Below, one piece after another: positions 22,048 through 31,193 of a stretch of 64,000 nt of DNA. Position numbers and translations under genes: made by a program. A model generated the notes under the pieces. It saw nothing but the letters and a program-made list of their open reading frames with translations, did not search any database and was not told the DNA's origin. Within the stretch, counting starts at the first letter, position 1; each line of letters begins with the position of its first letter. The stretch is from positions 36,058 through 100,057 of the forward strand of contig NZ_QUJB01000010.1 in NCBI RefSeq assembly GCF_003480435.1, written 5' to 3'. The DNA is from Clostridium sp. AM30-24 (GTDB taxonomy: Bacteria > Bacillota > Clostridia > Lachnospirales > Lachnospiraceae).

Positions 22048-24503
22048 AGACCGCAAAGAAAATCATGATCCTGCTGCTTATTTTTGTTGCAGCAGGGATC
22101 GTTTACTTTATACATCCAGTCGGAAAAAAAGAAGAGCATGGGATCACAGAGTATACGGCGATGGAGAAGGCAAAATTTCCGGTACTCTATGCGTTGATGG
22201 GAGAACGGGAGATGGCACCGGTGTTCGGACAGACGGAAGAGCGCGGTGTGACCGCAGGCCGTGGCAGCCTGATCGTTCTTCCGGAAGATCGAAGACTGAA
22301 GATACGCTTCGATGGCACAGAAAAAATTCAGGGACTGCGATATGAGATCCGCAGCCTTAATACAGAAGATCTGATCGAGCGAACAAACGTCGAGTCTTTT
22401 GAGGCAGATGCCATGAGTGCGGAGCTTCCGATCCAGAATCTTCTGGATCAGGGGAAAGAATATCTGCTCGGTGTCTGTGCGGAGCTTTCTGACAGATCTG
22501 AAATCTGGTACTACATGCGGATCATAGAGCAGGATCAGGATCATGTAAATGGGATGCTGGCGCTTGCGGAGGAGTTCTCCTCCAAGACGTATAAGTACAG
22601 CGACGCCCAGAGCCTGACCATGTATATGGAGACATCCCCAGGTGCAAACAGCACATCTTTAGGAACTGTGACGCTGAAGGACACCTTTTCCCAGCTCACC
22701 TGGGGATCCCTGAACGTGGAGAGGTCCGGAGAGGCATACACAAAATTAAAGGAACTGTCCGGAAACCTTGCCAACGTGGAGATCACGTCCCATGTGACGG
22801 CGAAGAATGGTGAAAAGACGGAAACCTACGAGGTGACAGAAAATTTCACAATGAAATGGTCGTCCCAGAGGATCTACATGATGGATTATGAGAGGACCAT
22901 GACAGAACTTTTCACCGGAGATTCAGATCTTTTCTCCGGGAAGAGGATCATCCTCGGAATCGGAGATGGAGACGGTGTCCATGCTGTAAAGAGCACAGGA
23001 GGCCAGTACACAGCGTTCGTGACAGACCGGGAGCTGTGGGCTTATGACAGCGGTGGAAATGTGGGAGCCAGAGTGTTTGCTTTCGGCGGAGCAGCATCCG
23101 GTGATATCCGGGATAATGTCCCGGAACATGGCGTTGAGATCCTTTCTGTGGATGAGGACGGCGGAATCGACTTTATTGTTTACGGAAGAATGAACCGTGG
23201 GATCCATGAGGGCAGTATGGGAATTTCCTACTATCATTATGCGATGGATCAGAATGCCTTGGAGGAGAAGTTCTTTATCCCGTCCACAGAAGGCTATGAG
23301 GAGCTGAAGAGTGATCTCTCCGTCCTCGCCCATCGTGGCACGAACGGAATCTTCTATTTTTATATGGATCATGGAATCTATGGGATCGATCTGAAGAGTC
23401 TGGAATATGTGGCGATCACATCTGGTCTTACGAAGGACCAGCTTGCGGTCAGTGCGGACCATTCCCGGGCAGCCTGGCAGGAGAACACGGGAATCTGGGA
23501 TTCCCAGACGATCCAGATCATGGATCTCGACACCGGGGATAAGACCCAGCTCGGCGGTGAAGCAGGTTCCGTATCAAGAATTCTGGGATTTGTCGGAAAT
23601 GACTGCATTTACGGAACCGGAGACAGCGGGGATTACCTGATGTCCAACGGTCGTGTGATGGGACTGTATTTAAAGAGTATCGATATCGTGGACCGTGAGA
23701 TGAAATCCGTGATGCATTATGAGAAGCCGGGTTCCTGGATCCGTGAGGTGTCTGTGGATGACAGCCGGATCCATATGAAGACAGTGAACAGCAAGAACGG
23801 ATTTTTCGGAACATATTCCGAGGATACGCTGGTCTGCAACGCGGAAGTCCTTTCGGGAAAAACCGACGATATCGGCTGGTATGCTTCGGATCAGAAAGGA
23901 CAGGTTTTGTTTGTCCAGCTTGATCGGGATATTGAGACGGCGAAGAAAAAGATCCGTCAGGCGTCTCCCAAGCTGGCGGAGAATACCGGGACTGTAAAAC
24001 CGGTGGTATCAGCGGCATGCAAAACAACGGAATTTTATGCCTATGGACGGGGGCGGTTTCTTGGACGATTCGTGGATTTTGCGGATGCGGCGGAAATTGC
24101 GTACAACCATATGGGATTTGTGACGGCAGGCCGTGACCGGACCATCTGGGTCCGTGGAAACAGGGCGAGCGCTTCCAATATCAGGGACATCTCATCGGCT
24201 TCCAGACTGATGGAGCGGTACCGGGATTCATTTGAATCAAACCAGATGATGGAGGATGGAACGTTCCTTCTCGATGCGTCCGGCAGCAGGATCGTGCAGG
24301 TGCTGTATTTTGTGGGACAGAATATTCCTGTACTGGCATACACCGGTGAGGGAACCTCTATGTATCTGACCGGCTATGACCAGACGCATGTCCGGGTGTA
24401 CCATCCGGAGAGCGGTGCGACAGAAGTCCTGTCCATGGAAACGGCGAACCAGATGTTTGGTGCGGCGGGATGTGACTTTGTCTGCTGCATTCCTGCAGAT
24501 TAA
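22044..24503 (+). CDS. Large membrane-anchored protein of unknown function
   Basis: 819 aa. Residues 5-25 form one hydrophobic helix after KK, an uncleaved anchor, so the bulk should be outside the cell. Residues ~60-160 look like a beta-sandwich, ~300-600 contain repeated short strands with W/Y and DxDTGD turns (e.g. IMDLDTGDKTQL) like a propeller, and the last ~110 residues have FLLDASGSRIVQVLY, NIPVLAYTGEG, YLTGYDQTHVRVYHPESG, resembling the late part of a C39-like cysteine peptidase fold. A catalytic Cys upstream of this cannot be pointed to with confidence, so it may be a degenerate binding domain. Coupled to the 124-aa gene. Function unknown. Confidence 0.75.
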   Translation: MKTAKKIMILLLIFVAAGIVYFIHPVGKKEEHGITEYTAMEKAKFPVLYALMGEREMAPVFGQTEERGVTAGRGSLIVLPEDRRLKIRFDGTEKIQGLRYEIRSLNTEDLIERTNVESFEADAMSAELPIQNLLDQGKEYLLGVCAELSDRSEIWYYMRIIEQDQDHVNGMLALAEEFSSKTYKYSDAQSLTMYMETSPGANSTSLGTVTLKDTFSQLTWGSLNVERSGEAYTKLKELSGNLANVEITSHVTAKNGEKTETYEVTENFTMKWSSQRIYMMDYERTMTELFTGDSDLFSGKRIILGIGDGDGVHAVKSTGGQYTAFVTDRELWAYDSGGNVGARVFAFGGAASGDIRDNVPEHGVEILSVDEDGGIDFIVYGRMNRGIHEGSMGISYYHYAMDQNALEEKFFIPSTEGYEELKSDLSVLAHRGTNGIFYFYMDHGIYGIDLKSLEYVAITSGLTKDQLAVSADHSRAAWQENTGIWDSQTIQIMDLDTGDKTQLGGEAGSVSRILGFVGNDCIYGTGDSGDYLMSNGRVMGLYLKSIDIVDREMKSVMHYEKPGSWIREVSVDDSRIHMKTVNSKNGFFGTYSEDTLVCNAEVLSGKTDDIGWYASDQKGQVLFVQLDRDIETAKKKIRQASPKLAENTGTVKPVVSAACKTTEFYAYGRGRFLGRFVDFADAAEIAYNHMGFVTAGRDRTIWVRGNRASASNIRDISSASRLMERYRDSFESNQMMEDGTFLLDASGSRIVQVLYFVGQNIPVLAYTGEGTSMYLTGYDQTHVRVYHPESGATEVLSMETANQMFGAAGCDFVCCIPAD

Positions 24504-24546
24504 GCGGAAAGATCCATTCCGGACCTGCGGAACAATTACAAAAAAC

Positions 24547-24574
24547 TTTACATTTTTCCAGGATATGTTATAAT
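24547..24574 (+). promoter_or_regulatory. Promoter of murA
   Basis: TTTACA (24547-24552), 16-base spacer, TATAAT (24569-24574). Confidence 0.7.
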
Positions 24575-24646
24575 CATAACGAAAACAAGCTGGGACGAAT
24601 GCGGGATAGCTTTGTCCTTTTTTAGATATATAGATAGAGGTGCGTA

Positions 24647-25939
24647 ATGGAACAGTACATCATGAAGGGCGGAAATCCGCTTGTAGGAGAAGTAACTATA
24701 AGCGGCGCAAAAAATGCGGCTCTGGGAATTTTAGCAGCGGCAATCATGACCGATGATGACGTTGTGATCGATAATCTCCCGGATGTCAGCGATATCAATG
24801 CTCTTTTAGAGGCAATCAGCCATCTTGGAGCGAAGGTTGAGCGTATTGACCGCCATACTGTAAAGATCAATGCGGAAAATATCCACGCGGTGACCGTGGA
24901 AGATGAGCATATGAGAAAAATCCGCGCGTCATATTATTTTATCGGCGCGCTTCTTGGAAAATATAAGAGTGCGGAGGTTCCGCTTCCCGGCGGGTGTACG
25001 ATCGGAAGCCGTCCGATCGACCAGCACTTAAAGGGATTCCGTGCACTGGGATCTGATGTAAAGATCGTCCGCGGTGCAGTTGTGGCCCACGCGATCGATC
25101 TTGTGGCAAGCCATATCTATCTTGATGTGGTTTCTGTCGGCGCTACCATCAATATCATGATGGCTGCAACGATGGCGGAAGGTGAGACGATCCTTGAGAA
25201 TGTGGCAAAAGAGCCGCACGTCGTTGATGTTGCAAACTTCTTAAACAGTATGGGCGCAAACATTAAAGGCGCAGGTACGGATGTGATCCGTATCAAAGGT
25301 GTAAGACGTCTTCACGGAACAAACTATTCGATCATCCCGGATCAGATCGAGGCCGGAACATTCATGTGTGCCGCAGCGATCACCCGCGGTGATATTACCG
25401 TAAAAAATGTGATCCCGAAGCATCTGGAGGCGATCTCCGCAAAGCTCACCGAGATGGGCTGTGAGGTTGTTGAGTTTGATGAGGAGATCCGCGTAGTCGG
25501 AAAACCGAGACAGCGTCACATGAACTTTAAGACACTCCCGTATCCGGGATTTCCGACCGATATGCAGCCTCAGATGACGGTGGCTCTTGCTCTGGCAGAT
25601 GGAACGAGTGTTGTGACGGAGAGTATCTTTGAAAATCGCTTCAAATACGTGGATGAACTTTCCCGCATGGGCGCGAATATCAAGGTGGAAGGCAGTGTCG
25701 CAATTGTTGACGGTGTCGGAAGCTTCACAGGAGCTCAGGTCGTTGCACCGGATCTTCGCGCAGGCGCGGCTCTTGTGCTTGCAGGCCTTGCAGCAGAAGG
25801 ATACACGACTGTGGATGAGATCGGCTATGTTGAGCGCGGCTACGAGAATTTTGAAGAGAAACTCCGCTCTCTCGGTGCTGTGATCGAGCGCGTGGATTCC
25901 GAGAAGGAAGCGCAGAAATTTAGACTGAGAGTTGGCTGA
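24647..25939 (+). CDS. murA: UDP-N-acetylglucosamine 1-carboxyvinyltransferase
   Basis: 430 aa, a complete MurA-type enzyme. It transfers enolpyruvate from PEP to UDP-GlcNAc, the first committed step of peptidoglycan synthesis, in the cytoplasm. SGAKNAAL near the N-terminus carries the catalytic Lys, and the PGGC loop holds Cys117 (CTIGSRPID), the residue attacked by fosfomycin. Cys rather than Asp implies fosfomycin sensitivity of this copy. Low-GC Gram-positives often have two copies; which this is cannot be told from the window alone. GAGGTG precedes the ATG. Monocistronic. Confidence 0.95.
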   Translation: MEQYIMKGGNPLVGEVTISGAKNAALGILAAAIMTDDDVVIDNLPDVSDINALLEAISHLGAKVERIDRHTVKINAENIHAVTVEDEHMRKIRASYYFIGALLGKYKSAEVPLPGGCTIGSRPIDQHLKGFRALGSDVKIVRGAVVAHAIDLVASHIYLDVVSVGATINIMMAATMAEGETILENVAKEPHVVDVANFLNSMGANIKGAGTDVIRIKGVRRLHGTNYSIIPDQIEAGTFMCAAAITRGDITVKNVIPKHLEAISAKLTEMGCEVVEFDEEIRVVGKPRQRHMNFKTLPYPGFPTDMQPQMTVALALADGTSVVTESIFENRFKYVDELSRMGANIKVEGSVAIVDGVGSFTGAQVVAPDLRAGAALVLAGLAAEGYTTVDEIGYVERGYENFEEKLRSLGAVIERVDSEKEAQKFRLRVG

Positions 25940-25947
25940 TGAGAATT

Positions 25948-26014
25948 TTAAAAGCCCGAAGGTTCTGGTATACCGGGAAATTTTCCCGATTTCTCAGGAT
26001 TTTCGGGCTTTTTT
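25948..26014 (+). terminator. Terminator of murA
   Basis: AAAAGCCCGAA-type arm (about 25950-25960) pairs with TTTTCGGGCTTTT (about 26000-26012). The 39-base interior holds a second small hairpin, CGGGAAA T TTTCCCG (25974-25988). Confidence 0.8.
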
Positions 26015-26025
26015 GCGATTGCCGC

Positions 26026-26054
26026 TTGACATTCCCGTATGAATCGTATAAGAT
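26026..26054 (+). promoter_or_regulatory. Promoter of metK
   Basis: TTGACA (26026-26031), 17-base spacer, TAAGAT (26049-26054). It gives a leader of ~280 bases holding the SAM riboswitch. Confidence 0.8.
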
Positions 26055-26118
26055 ACAGTCCGTGGGTCATTTTTTGGGTGGCTCACAGTACAATAAACTT
26101 AAAAAAGTTCGCAATATC

Positions 26119-26235
26119 CCTTATTCAGAGTGATGGAGGTACATAGGACCGGTGAAGTCACGGCAACCCCTGTTAATCGCAGACGCGAGAGGGCAGGAAG
26201 GTGCCAACCTGAGCGAGTAAATCGAGCAATAAGAG
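26119..26235 (+). promoter_or_regulatory. SAM-I riboswitch (S-box) aptamer
   Basis: P1 is CTTATT (26120-26125) with AATAAG (26228-26233). Core signatures are AGTGATGGAGG, GACCGGTGAAGTCACGGCAAC, split here by a space in GACCGGTGAAG TCACGGCAAC, and GGAAGGTGCCAACCTGAGC. It lies directly upstream of metK, whose product makes SAM, so this is feedback control: with SAM bound, the terminator at 26258-26289 forms. Confidence 0.95.
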
Positions 26236-26257
26236 GATTTGACCACGTAAACCAGTC

Positions 26258-26289
26258 AAGTCCGCTTAGCATGAGCGGACTTTTGTTTT
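26258..26289 (+). terminator. Riboswitch terminator before metK
   Basis: AAGTCCGCT (26258-26266) pairs with AGCGGACTT (26274-26282), then TTTGTTTT. It lies 54 bases before the metK start and forms the expression platform of the SAM riboswitch. Confidence 0.9.
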
Positions 26290-26342
26290 GCCGTAACTGC
26301 GGGGAGCAGGTGCGGCCTTCCTACAACTTGAAAGGAGCTACA

Positions 26343-27530
26343 ATGGAAAAAAGATTATTTACTTCTGAGTCCGTAACTGAAGGACATCCGGACAAAATGT
26401 GCGACGCGATCTCCGACGCGATCCTCGACGCGTTAATGGAACAGGATCCGATGAGCCGTGTTGCATGTGAGACATGCACAACAACAGGTCTTGTTATGGT
26501 AATGGGCGAGATCACAACAAAGGCATATGTGGATATCCAGAAGATCGTCCGCGAGACCGTCCGTGAGATCGGCTATGACCGCGCAAAATATGGTTTCGAT
26601 TGTGATACCTGCGGAGTTCTCACTGCAATTGACGAGCAGTCCAGTGATATCGCCATGGGTGTTGACAAGGCACTTGAGGCAAAAGAAAACAACATGACAG
26701 ACGATGAGCTGGATGCGATCGGCGCCGGTGATCAGGGTATGATGTTCGGTTTCGCTACAAACGAGACACCGGAGTACATGCCGTATCCGATCGCTCTTGC
26801 GCATAAGCTTGCAAGACGTCTCACCGAGGTCAGAAAGAACGGAACTCTTCCGTATCTGAGACCGGACGGAAAGACTCAGGTTACAGTTGAGTACGATGAG
26901 AACGGAAAGCCGTTCCGCCTTGACGCAGTCGTTCTCTCCACACAGCATGATGAGAATGTGACTCAGGAGCAGATCCATGAGGACATTAAGAAATATGTAT
27001 TTGATGAGATCCTTCCGCAGGAGATGGTAGATGCAGATACAAAGTTCTTCATCAACCCGACCGGACGCTTCGTAATCGGCGGACCGCACGGAGACAGCGG
27101 ACTGACCGGAAGAAAGATCATCGTTGACACCTACGGCGGATATGCCCGTCACGGCGGCGGAGCTTTCTCAGGAAAGGACTGCACAAAGGTAGACCGTTCC
27201 GCAGCATACGCAGCGCGTTACGTTGCAAAGAACATAGTAGCGGCAGGCCTTGCTGACCAGTGTGAGATCCAGCTCTCCTACGCGATTGGTGTGGCTCATC
27301 CGACCTCCATCATGGTTGAGACAGAGGGAACCGGAAAGGTATCCGATGAGAAATTAGTTGAGATCATCCGCGAGAACTTTGATCTTCGTCCGGCAGGAAT
27401 CATCAAGATGCTTGATCTCCGCCGTCCGATCTACAAGCAGACCGCAGCATACGGCCACTTCGGAAGAACGGATATTGATCTTCCGTGGGAGAAGCTTGAC
27501 AAGGTTGAAGCTTTAAAGAAATATCTGTAA
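26343..27530 (+). CDS. metK: S-adenosylmethionine synthetase
   Basis: 395 aa, complete. It makes SAM from methionine and ATP as a cytoplasmic tetramer. Motifs include [12 protein letters not shown] near residues 7-18, [10 protein letters not shown], and [14 protein letters not shown] with the phosphate loop, plus GGGAFSGKD. The start at 26343 follows AAAGGAGC; an open frame extends upstream through the riboswitch but is not coding. Controlled by the S-box aptamer above. Followed by a strong terminator. Confidence 0.98.
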   Translation: MEKRLFTSESVTEGHPDKMCDAISDAILDALMEQDPMSRVACETCTTTGLVMVMGEITTKAYVDIQKIVRETVREIGYDRAKYGFDCDTCGVLTAIDEQSSDIAMGVDKALEAKENNMTDDELDAIGAGDQGMMFGFATNETPEYMPYPIALAHKLARRLTEVRKNGTLPYLRPDGKTQVTVEYDENGKPFRLDAVVLSTQHDENVTQEQIHEDIKKYVFDEILPQEMVDADTKFFINPTGRFVIGGPHGDSGLTGRKIIVDTYGGYARHGGGAFSGKDCTKVDRSAAYAARYVAKNIVAAGLADQCEIQLSYAIGVAHPTSIMVETEGTGKVSDEKLVEIIRENFDLRPAGIIKMLDLRRPIYKQTAAYGHFGRTDIDLPWEKLDKVEALKKYL

Positions 27531-27589
27531 TAGAGAAAAAGAATAGAACGATCATGGATGTGCAGGGAACAGAAATGATCGAAAAGCTG

Positions 27590-27631
27590 CGGCGCAGTTT
27601 CCGGAAAAGTCAGGAAACTGCGCCGTTTTTT
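27590..27631 (+). terminator. Terminator of metK
   Basis: A perfect 13-bp stem, CGGCGCAGTTTCC (27590-27602) with GGAAACTGCGCCG (27613-27625), then six T. Confidence 0.92.
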
Positions 27632-27731
27632 ACCGGACGGCACATCTGTGCGAAGCTGCGGGTGGTTTTACGTGACTGCGCAGGACACCCGGATGTTCCA
27701 GGACACATTTTAGAATACTTTTATAAATTAC

Positions 27732-27746
27732 ACACAAGAGTTGTGT
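27732..27746. promoter_or_regulatory. Dyad next to a -10 box before the histidine kinase
   Basis: ACACAA GAG TTGTGT is a perfect 6-bp inverted repeat lying directly upstream of TATACT (27747-27752), a likely -10 box. A -35 box is not clear, which would fit an activated or repressed promoter. The kinase gene starts at 27840. Confidence 0.45.
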
Positions 27747-27839
27747 TATACTTATCATATGCTGTTGTGATCAGAAGATTTTTTGACCACTCAGCTCAGA
27801 CTGACGGACGAAAAATAAGAAGGGAGCGCGCAGCCGCTC

Positions 27840-29327
27840 ATGAAAATACGTACAAAATTACTTATCACATTTCTGACGATCACGGTAGTACCGATCTTTT
27901 TGATCTATATCTCGATTTTAGGACTCAGTTCCTATCAGAACCGGGTATTCCGGGAGACCTATGACGTTGGTCAGGTGGATCTCTCCGCGGGTGCGTCAAT
28001 CCGGGTATTCAGCCATCTTACTGAGAGCATTCAGAAGGAGATCGAAGAAAAGATAGCGAAGAATCCGGAGATTTTTACGGACCAGTCGTATCTGGGCGAC
28101 TTGAACGTCCGGATGACTGAAAAACACTCCTTTCTGATGGTGATGAAAAACGGAAAACTGATTTATATAGGAAACGACGAGGCAGCATCGAGTCTGGAGA
28201 GAGAGATATCGGACTATGCGGAGATCAATGACTCTGATTCCTGGAGCAATTATCTGGATAAAAATACGGAACATCTGATCAAACAGAGAGAATTTGATCT
28301 GGCAGATGGGAGCCGGATCGCGGTCTACCTTGTGACAAACGTTGTGGACGTGATCCCGGAGGTAAAATCCCTGATCACAGAGATGTTTTTCAGCAGTGTG
28401 CTGATCCTTTTTATCACAGGCGGTATGTTGACGGCCTGGGTCTACCGGTCGATCTTATGGCCGATCGGAAAACTTCAGGAGGCAACGAAGCAGATCCGCG
28501 ACGGAAATCTGGACTTCACTCTCGATGTGGAGGATGATGATGAAATCGGACAGCTCTGCCAGAACTTCGAGGAGATGAGGATCCGTCTGAAAGAATCGAC
28601 GGAAGAAAAGATCCAGTATGATAAGGAAAGTAAGGAATTGATCAGCAACATTTCCCATGACTTAAAGACTCCGATCACAGCCATCAAGGGTTATGCGGAA
28701 GGTCTCATGGAAGGCGTTGCGTCCTCGCCGGAGAAACGGGATAAATATATCCGTACCATCTACAATAAGGCGAACGATATGGACCGCCTGATCAATGAGC
28801 TGACTTTCTACTCAAAAATCGATACGAACAAGATTCCGTACACCTTCTCAAAGATCAACGTGGCAAACTACTTCCGCGACTGCGTGGAGGAAGTCGGTCT
28901 GGAACTGGAAGCACGGGGAATCGAGCTTGGCTATTTTAACTTTGTGGATGAGGACGTGATGGTGATTGCCGATGCGGAGCAGATGAAGCGCGTCATCAAC
29001 AATATCATTGGAAATTCCTTAAAGTACATGGATAAAAAGAATGGAATCATCAATATCCGGATTCTGGATGTGGGCGATTTTGTCCAGGTGGAGATCGAGG
29101 ACAACGGAAAAGGGATCGGTCAGAAAGAACTTCCGTATATCTTCGACCGATTCTATCGGACGGATTCCTCGCGAAACTCCAGCAAGGGAGGAAGCGGAAT
29201 CGGCCTTTCTATCGTAAAAAAGATTATCGAGGATCATGGCGGAAAGATCTGGGCTACCAGCAAACTGGGGATCGGAACGGAGATTCACTTTGTACTCAGA
29301 AAGATCTCGGGGGATGCGCAGCAGTAG
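27840..29327 (+). CDS. HAMP-domain sensor histidine kinase
   Basis: 495 aa. Two membrane helices (about 7-29 and 180-202) bracket an extracellular sensor of ~150 residues; a HAMP domain follows, with DEIGQL near its end. The H-box SNISHDLKTP contains the phospho-acceptor His273, and the ATP-binding domain has NIIGNSLKY, DNGKGI and GSGIGLSIVK. It senses an unknown signal and phosphorylates the regulator encoded 98 bases downstream. The sensor domain matches nothing I can name. A GGGAG site precedes the ATG at somewhat long spacing. Kinase-first order is less common than regulator-first. Confidence 0.93.
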   Translation: MKIRTKLLITFLTITVVPIFLIYISILGLSSYQNRVFRETYDVGQVDLSAGASIRVFSHLTESIQKEIEEKIAKNPEIFTDQSYLGDLNVRMTEKHSFLMVMKNGKLIYIGNDEAASSLEREISDYAEINDSDSWSNYLDKNTEHLIKQREFDLADGSRIAVYLVTNVVDVIPEVKSLITEMFFSSVLILFITGGMLTAWVYRSILWPIGKLQEATKQIRDGNLDFTLDVEDDDEIGQLCQNFEEMRIRLKESTEEKIQYDKESKELISNISHDLKTPITAIKGYAEGLMEGVASSPEKRDKYIRTIYNKANDMDRLINELTFYSKIDTNKIPYTFSKINVANYFRDCVEEVGLELEARGIELGYFNFVDEDVMVIADAEQMKRVINNIIGNSLKYMDKKNGIINIRILDVGDFVQVEIEDNGKGIGQKELPYIFDRFYRTDSSRNSSKGGSGIGLSIVKKIIEDHGGKIWATSKLGIGTEIHFVLRKISGDAQQ

Positions 29328-29425
29328 GGTGAGAGATATTAGCGAAGCGCCGGATGTGCGGATGAAACAGAAGAGAATACAATACGGGTCGTAATACTTA
29401 AGACCCATAACAGGAGGAACTGAAT

Positions 29426-30115
29426 ATGAGCAAAATTCTGATCGTAGAAGATGAGGAGAGTATTGCGGAACTCGAAAAGGACTATCTGGAACTGTCCGGC
29501 TTCGAGGTTGAGATAGAAAATGACGGAGAGGCCGGATTGAAACGGGCGATCTCGGAGGAGTTTGATCTCTTTATTCTGGATCTCATGCTGCCGGGGGTAG
29601 ATGGATTCGAGATATGCAAAAAAATCCGGGAGACAAAGAACACCCCGATCATCATGATCTCCGCAAAGAAGGATGATATCGATAAGATTCGCGGTCTTGG
29701 TCTCGGCGCCGATGATTACATTACAAAGCCGTTCAGCCCGAGTGAGATGGTGGCGAGAGTGAAAGCACATCTTTCCCGTTATGAGAGACTGATCGGAAGC
29801 GGAACTCCGGCGAATGATATTATCGAGATCCGCGGCTTAAAGATCGATAAGACCGCCCGCCGTGTCTATGTAAACGGAGAGGAAAAGAACTTTACGACGA
29901 AGGAATTTGACCTTCTGGCATTTCTGGCCCAGAACCCGAACCATGTTTTTACGAAGGAAGAACTGTTCTCCAAGATCTGGGATATGGAATCCATCGGTGA
30001 TATCGCTACAGTTACGGTGCACATTAAGAAGATCCGAGAAAAAATTGAGATGAATACCGCGAAGCCGCAGTATATCGAGACAATCTGGGGCGTCGGCTAC
30101 CGGTTTAAGGTATAA
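29426..30115 (+). CDS. OmpR-family response regulator
   Basis: 229 aa. Receiver domain with the acidic pair EDEE at 8-11, phospho-acceptor Asp52 (LFILDLMLPG), and Lys in ITKPFSP; the C-terminal winged helix begins near residue 130 and ends with the usual WGVGYRF. It binds DNA when phosphorylated, most likely by the kinase upstream. AGGAGGA gives a strong start. A 17-base gap separates it from the HAD hydrolase gene, so that gene may belong to the same transcript. Confidence 0.95.
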   Translation: MSKILIVEDEESIAELEKDYLELSGFEVEIENDGEAGLKRAISEEFDLFILDLMLPGVDGFEICKKIRETKNTPIIMISAKKDDIDKIRGLGLGADDYITKPFSPSEMVARVKAHLSRYERLIGSGTPANDIIEIRGLKIDKTARRVYVNGEEKNFTTKEFDLLAFLAQNPNHVFTKEELFSKIWDMESIGDIATVTVHIKKIREKIEMNTAKPQYIETIWGVGYRFKV

Positions 30116-30132
30116 GGCGGGGAGAGCGGAAG

Positions 30133-30939
30133 ATGGATAGAAAAAAACTTTTAAAGGAGACAGAACTTTTCGTTCTGGATATGGATGGAACCTTTTATCT
30201 GGATACGCAGATTCTGGACGGTTCTCTGGATTTTTTAAGACAGGTGGAACGTCTCGGAAAGAGGTACGTATTTTTTACAAATAACTCCTCGAAATCACCG
30301 AAGACTTATATCGATAAGCTTGCAAATATGGACTGCTATATCCAAAGAGATCAGATCATTACCTCCGGTGATGTAATGATCGAATATCTGAAGGAATACT
30401 ATCCGGGAAAAACGGTTTATTTAGTGGGGACGCCGGATCTGGAAGAAAATTTCAGGGAGAATGGGATCCTGCTCACAAAGGCTATGCCGGATGTTGTGGT
30501 CATCGGGTTTGATCTGACCCTGACATACGAAAAGCTGGAGCGGGCATGCACGTATATCCGGAACGGATCGGTGTTCCTTGCGACGCATCTGGATATCAAC
30601 TGTCCGACAAGGGACGGCTTTATCCCGGACTGTGGGGCTATGTGTGCAGCAATCTCATTATCTACAGGAAAACAGCCGAAGTACGTGGGAAAACCGTTTA
30701 AGGAGACTGTTGACATGGTCCTGACGCTCACGGGAAGCAAGCGGGAAAAGATCTCCTTTGTGGGCGACCGGCTTTACACGGATGTGAAGACCGGTGTGGC
30801 AAATGGAGCCCACGGAATCCTTGTGCTCTCCGGGGAGACGAAGCCCGAGGATCTGGAGAATGCGGAAACGGTGCCGGATGCTGTATTTACAGGATTAAAA
30901 GAGATGGCGGAGATCATGGCTGAGATGCCGGGGAAATAG
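30133..30939 (+). CDS. HAD-IIA family phosphatase (NagD-like)
   Basis: 268 aa. HAD motif I is DMDGTF near residues 17-22, motif II FFTNNSS near 48-54, a cap of the C2 type follows, the motif III lysine is in KYVGKPF, and motif IV is GDRLYTDV. NagD-like enzymes remove phosphate from sugar phosphates, nucleotides or p-nitrophenyl phosphate; the true substrate is unknown. It starts 17 bases after the response regulator, which suggests co-transcription. Confidence 0.9.
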   Translation: MDRKKLLKETELFVLDMDGTFYLDTQILDGSLDFLRQVERLGKRYVFFTNNSSKSPKTYIDKLANMDCYIQRDQIITSGDVMIEYLKEYYPGKTVYLVGTPDLEENFRENGILLTKAMPDVVVIGFDLTLTYEKLERACTYIRNGSVFLATHLDINCPTRDGFIPDCGAMCAAISLSTGKQPKYVGKPFKETVDMVLTLTGSKREKISFVGDRLYTDVKTGVANGAHGILVLSGETKPEDLENAETVPDAVFTGLKEMAEIMAEMPGK

Positions 30940-30949
30940 AAGACCAGCG

Positions 30950-30976
30950 GTAACTGTGAAGATAGTGAACAGTTAC
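30950..30976. repeat. Inverted repeat without T-run
   Basis: GTAACTGT (30950-30957) and ACAGTTAC (30969-30976) pair perfectly around GAAGATAGTGA. It begins 10 bases after the HAD gene stop and is not followed by T, so it is an inefficient terminator at best. Its form suggests a dispersed intergenic repeat. Confidence 0.5.
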
Positions 30977-31044
30977 GGCCGGGATAAGAATAAGGGCGCA
31001 TTCTTTTCTACCATTGGCAGGTGGGCATACATGATCGTTTGCGC

Positions 31045-31073
31045 TTGACATTTAGGCGATATAAGGTTAAACT
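31045..31073 (+). promoter_or_regulatory. Promoter of the MFS transporter
   Basis: TTGACA (31045-31050), 17-base spacer, TAAACT (31068-31073). Leader ~115 bases with no structure I can assign. Confidence 0.65.
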
Positions 31074-31193
31074 TGAATTATGTGAATTTTCTGCAAAATT
31101 AAATAAAATGCGGGAAAATAGGATGGTTCCGGTGGGATGTGAAGAATAACAAAGGTCCGGAGCTGAAAATTAAGACAAAGGAAGATACTGCCT

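Noticed and set aside
24575..24646. Attenuator before murA
   Set aside because: A GGAC/GTCC pairing followed by T is visible but the stem is only four to six pairs and not convincing.
26130..26342. N-terminal extension of MetK
   Set aside because: The extra codons translate the SAM riboswitch and its terminator; the AAAGGAGC site fits the ATG at 26343.
27554..27964. Plus-strand frame between metK and the kinase
   Set aside because: It covers the metK terminator and overlaps the kinase start in another frame; no ribosome site or protein family.
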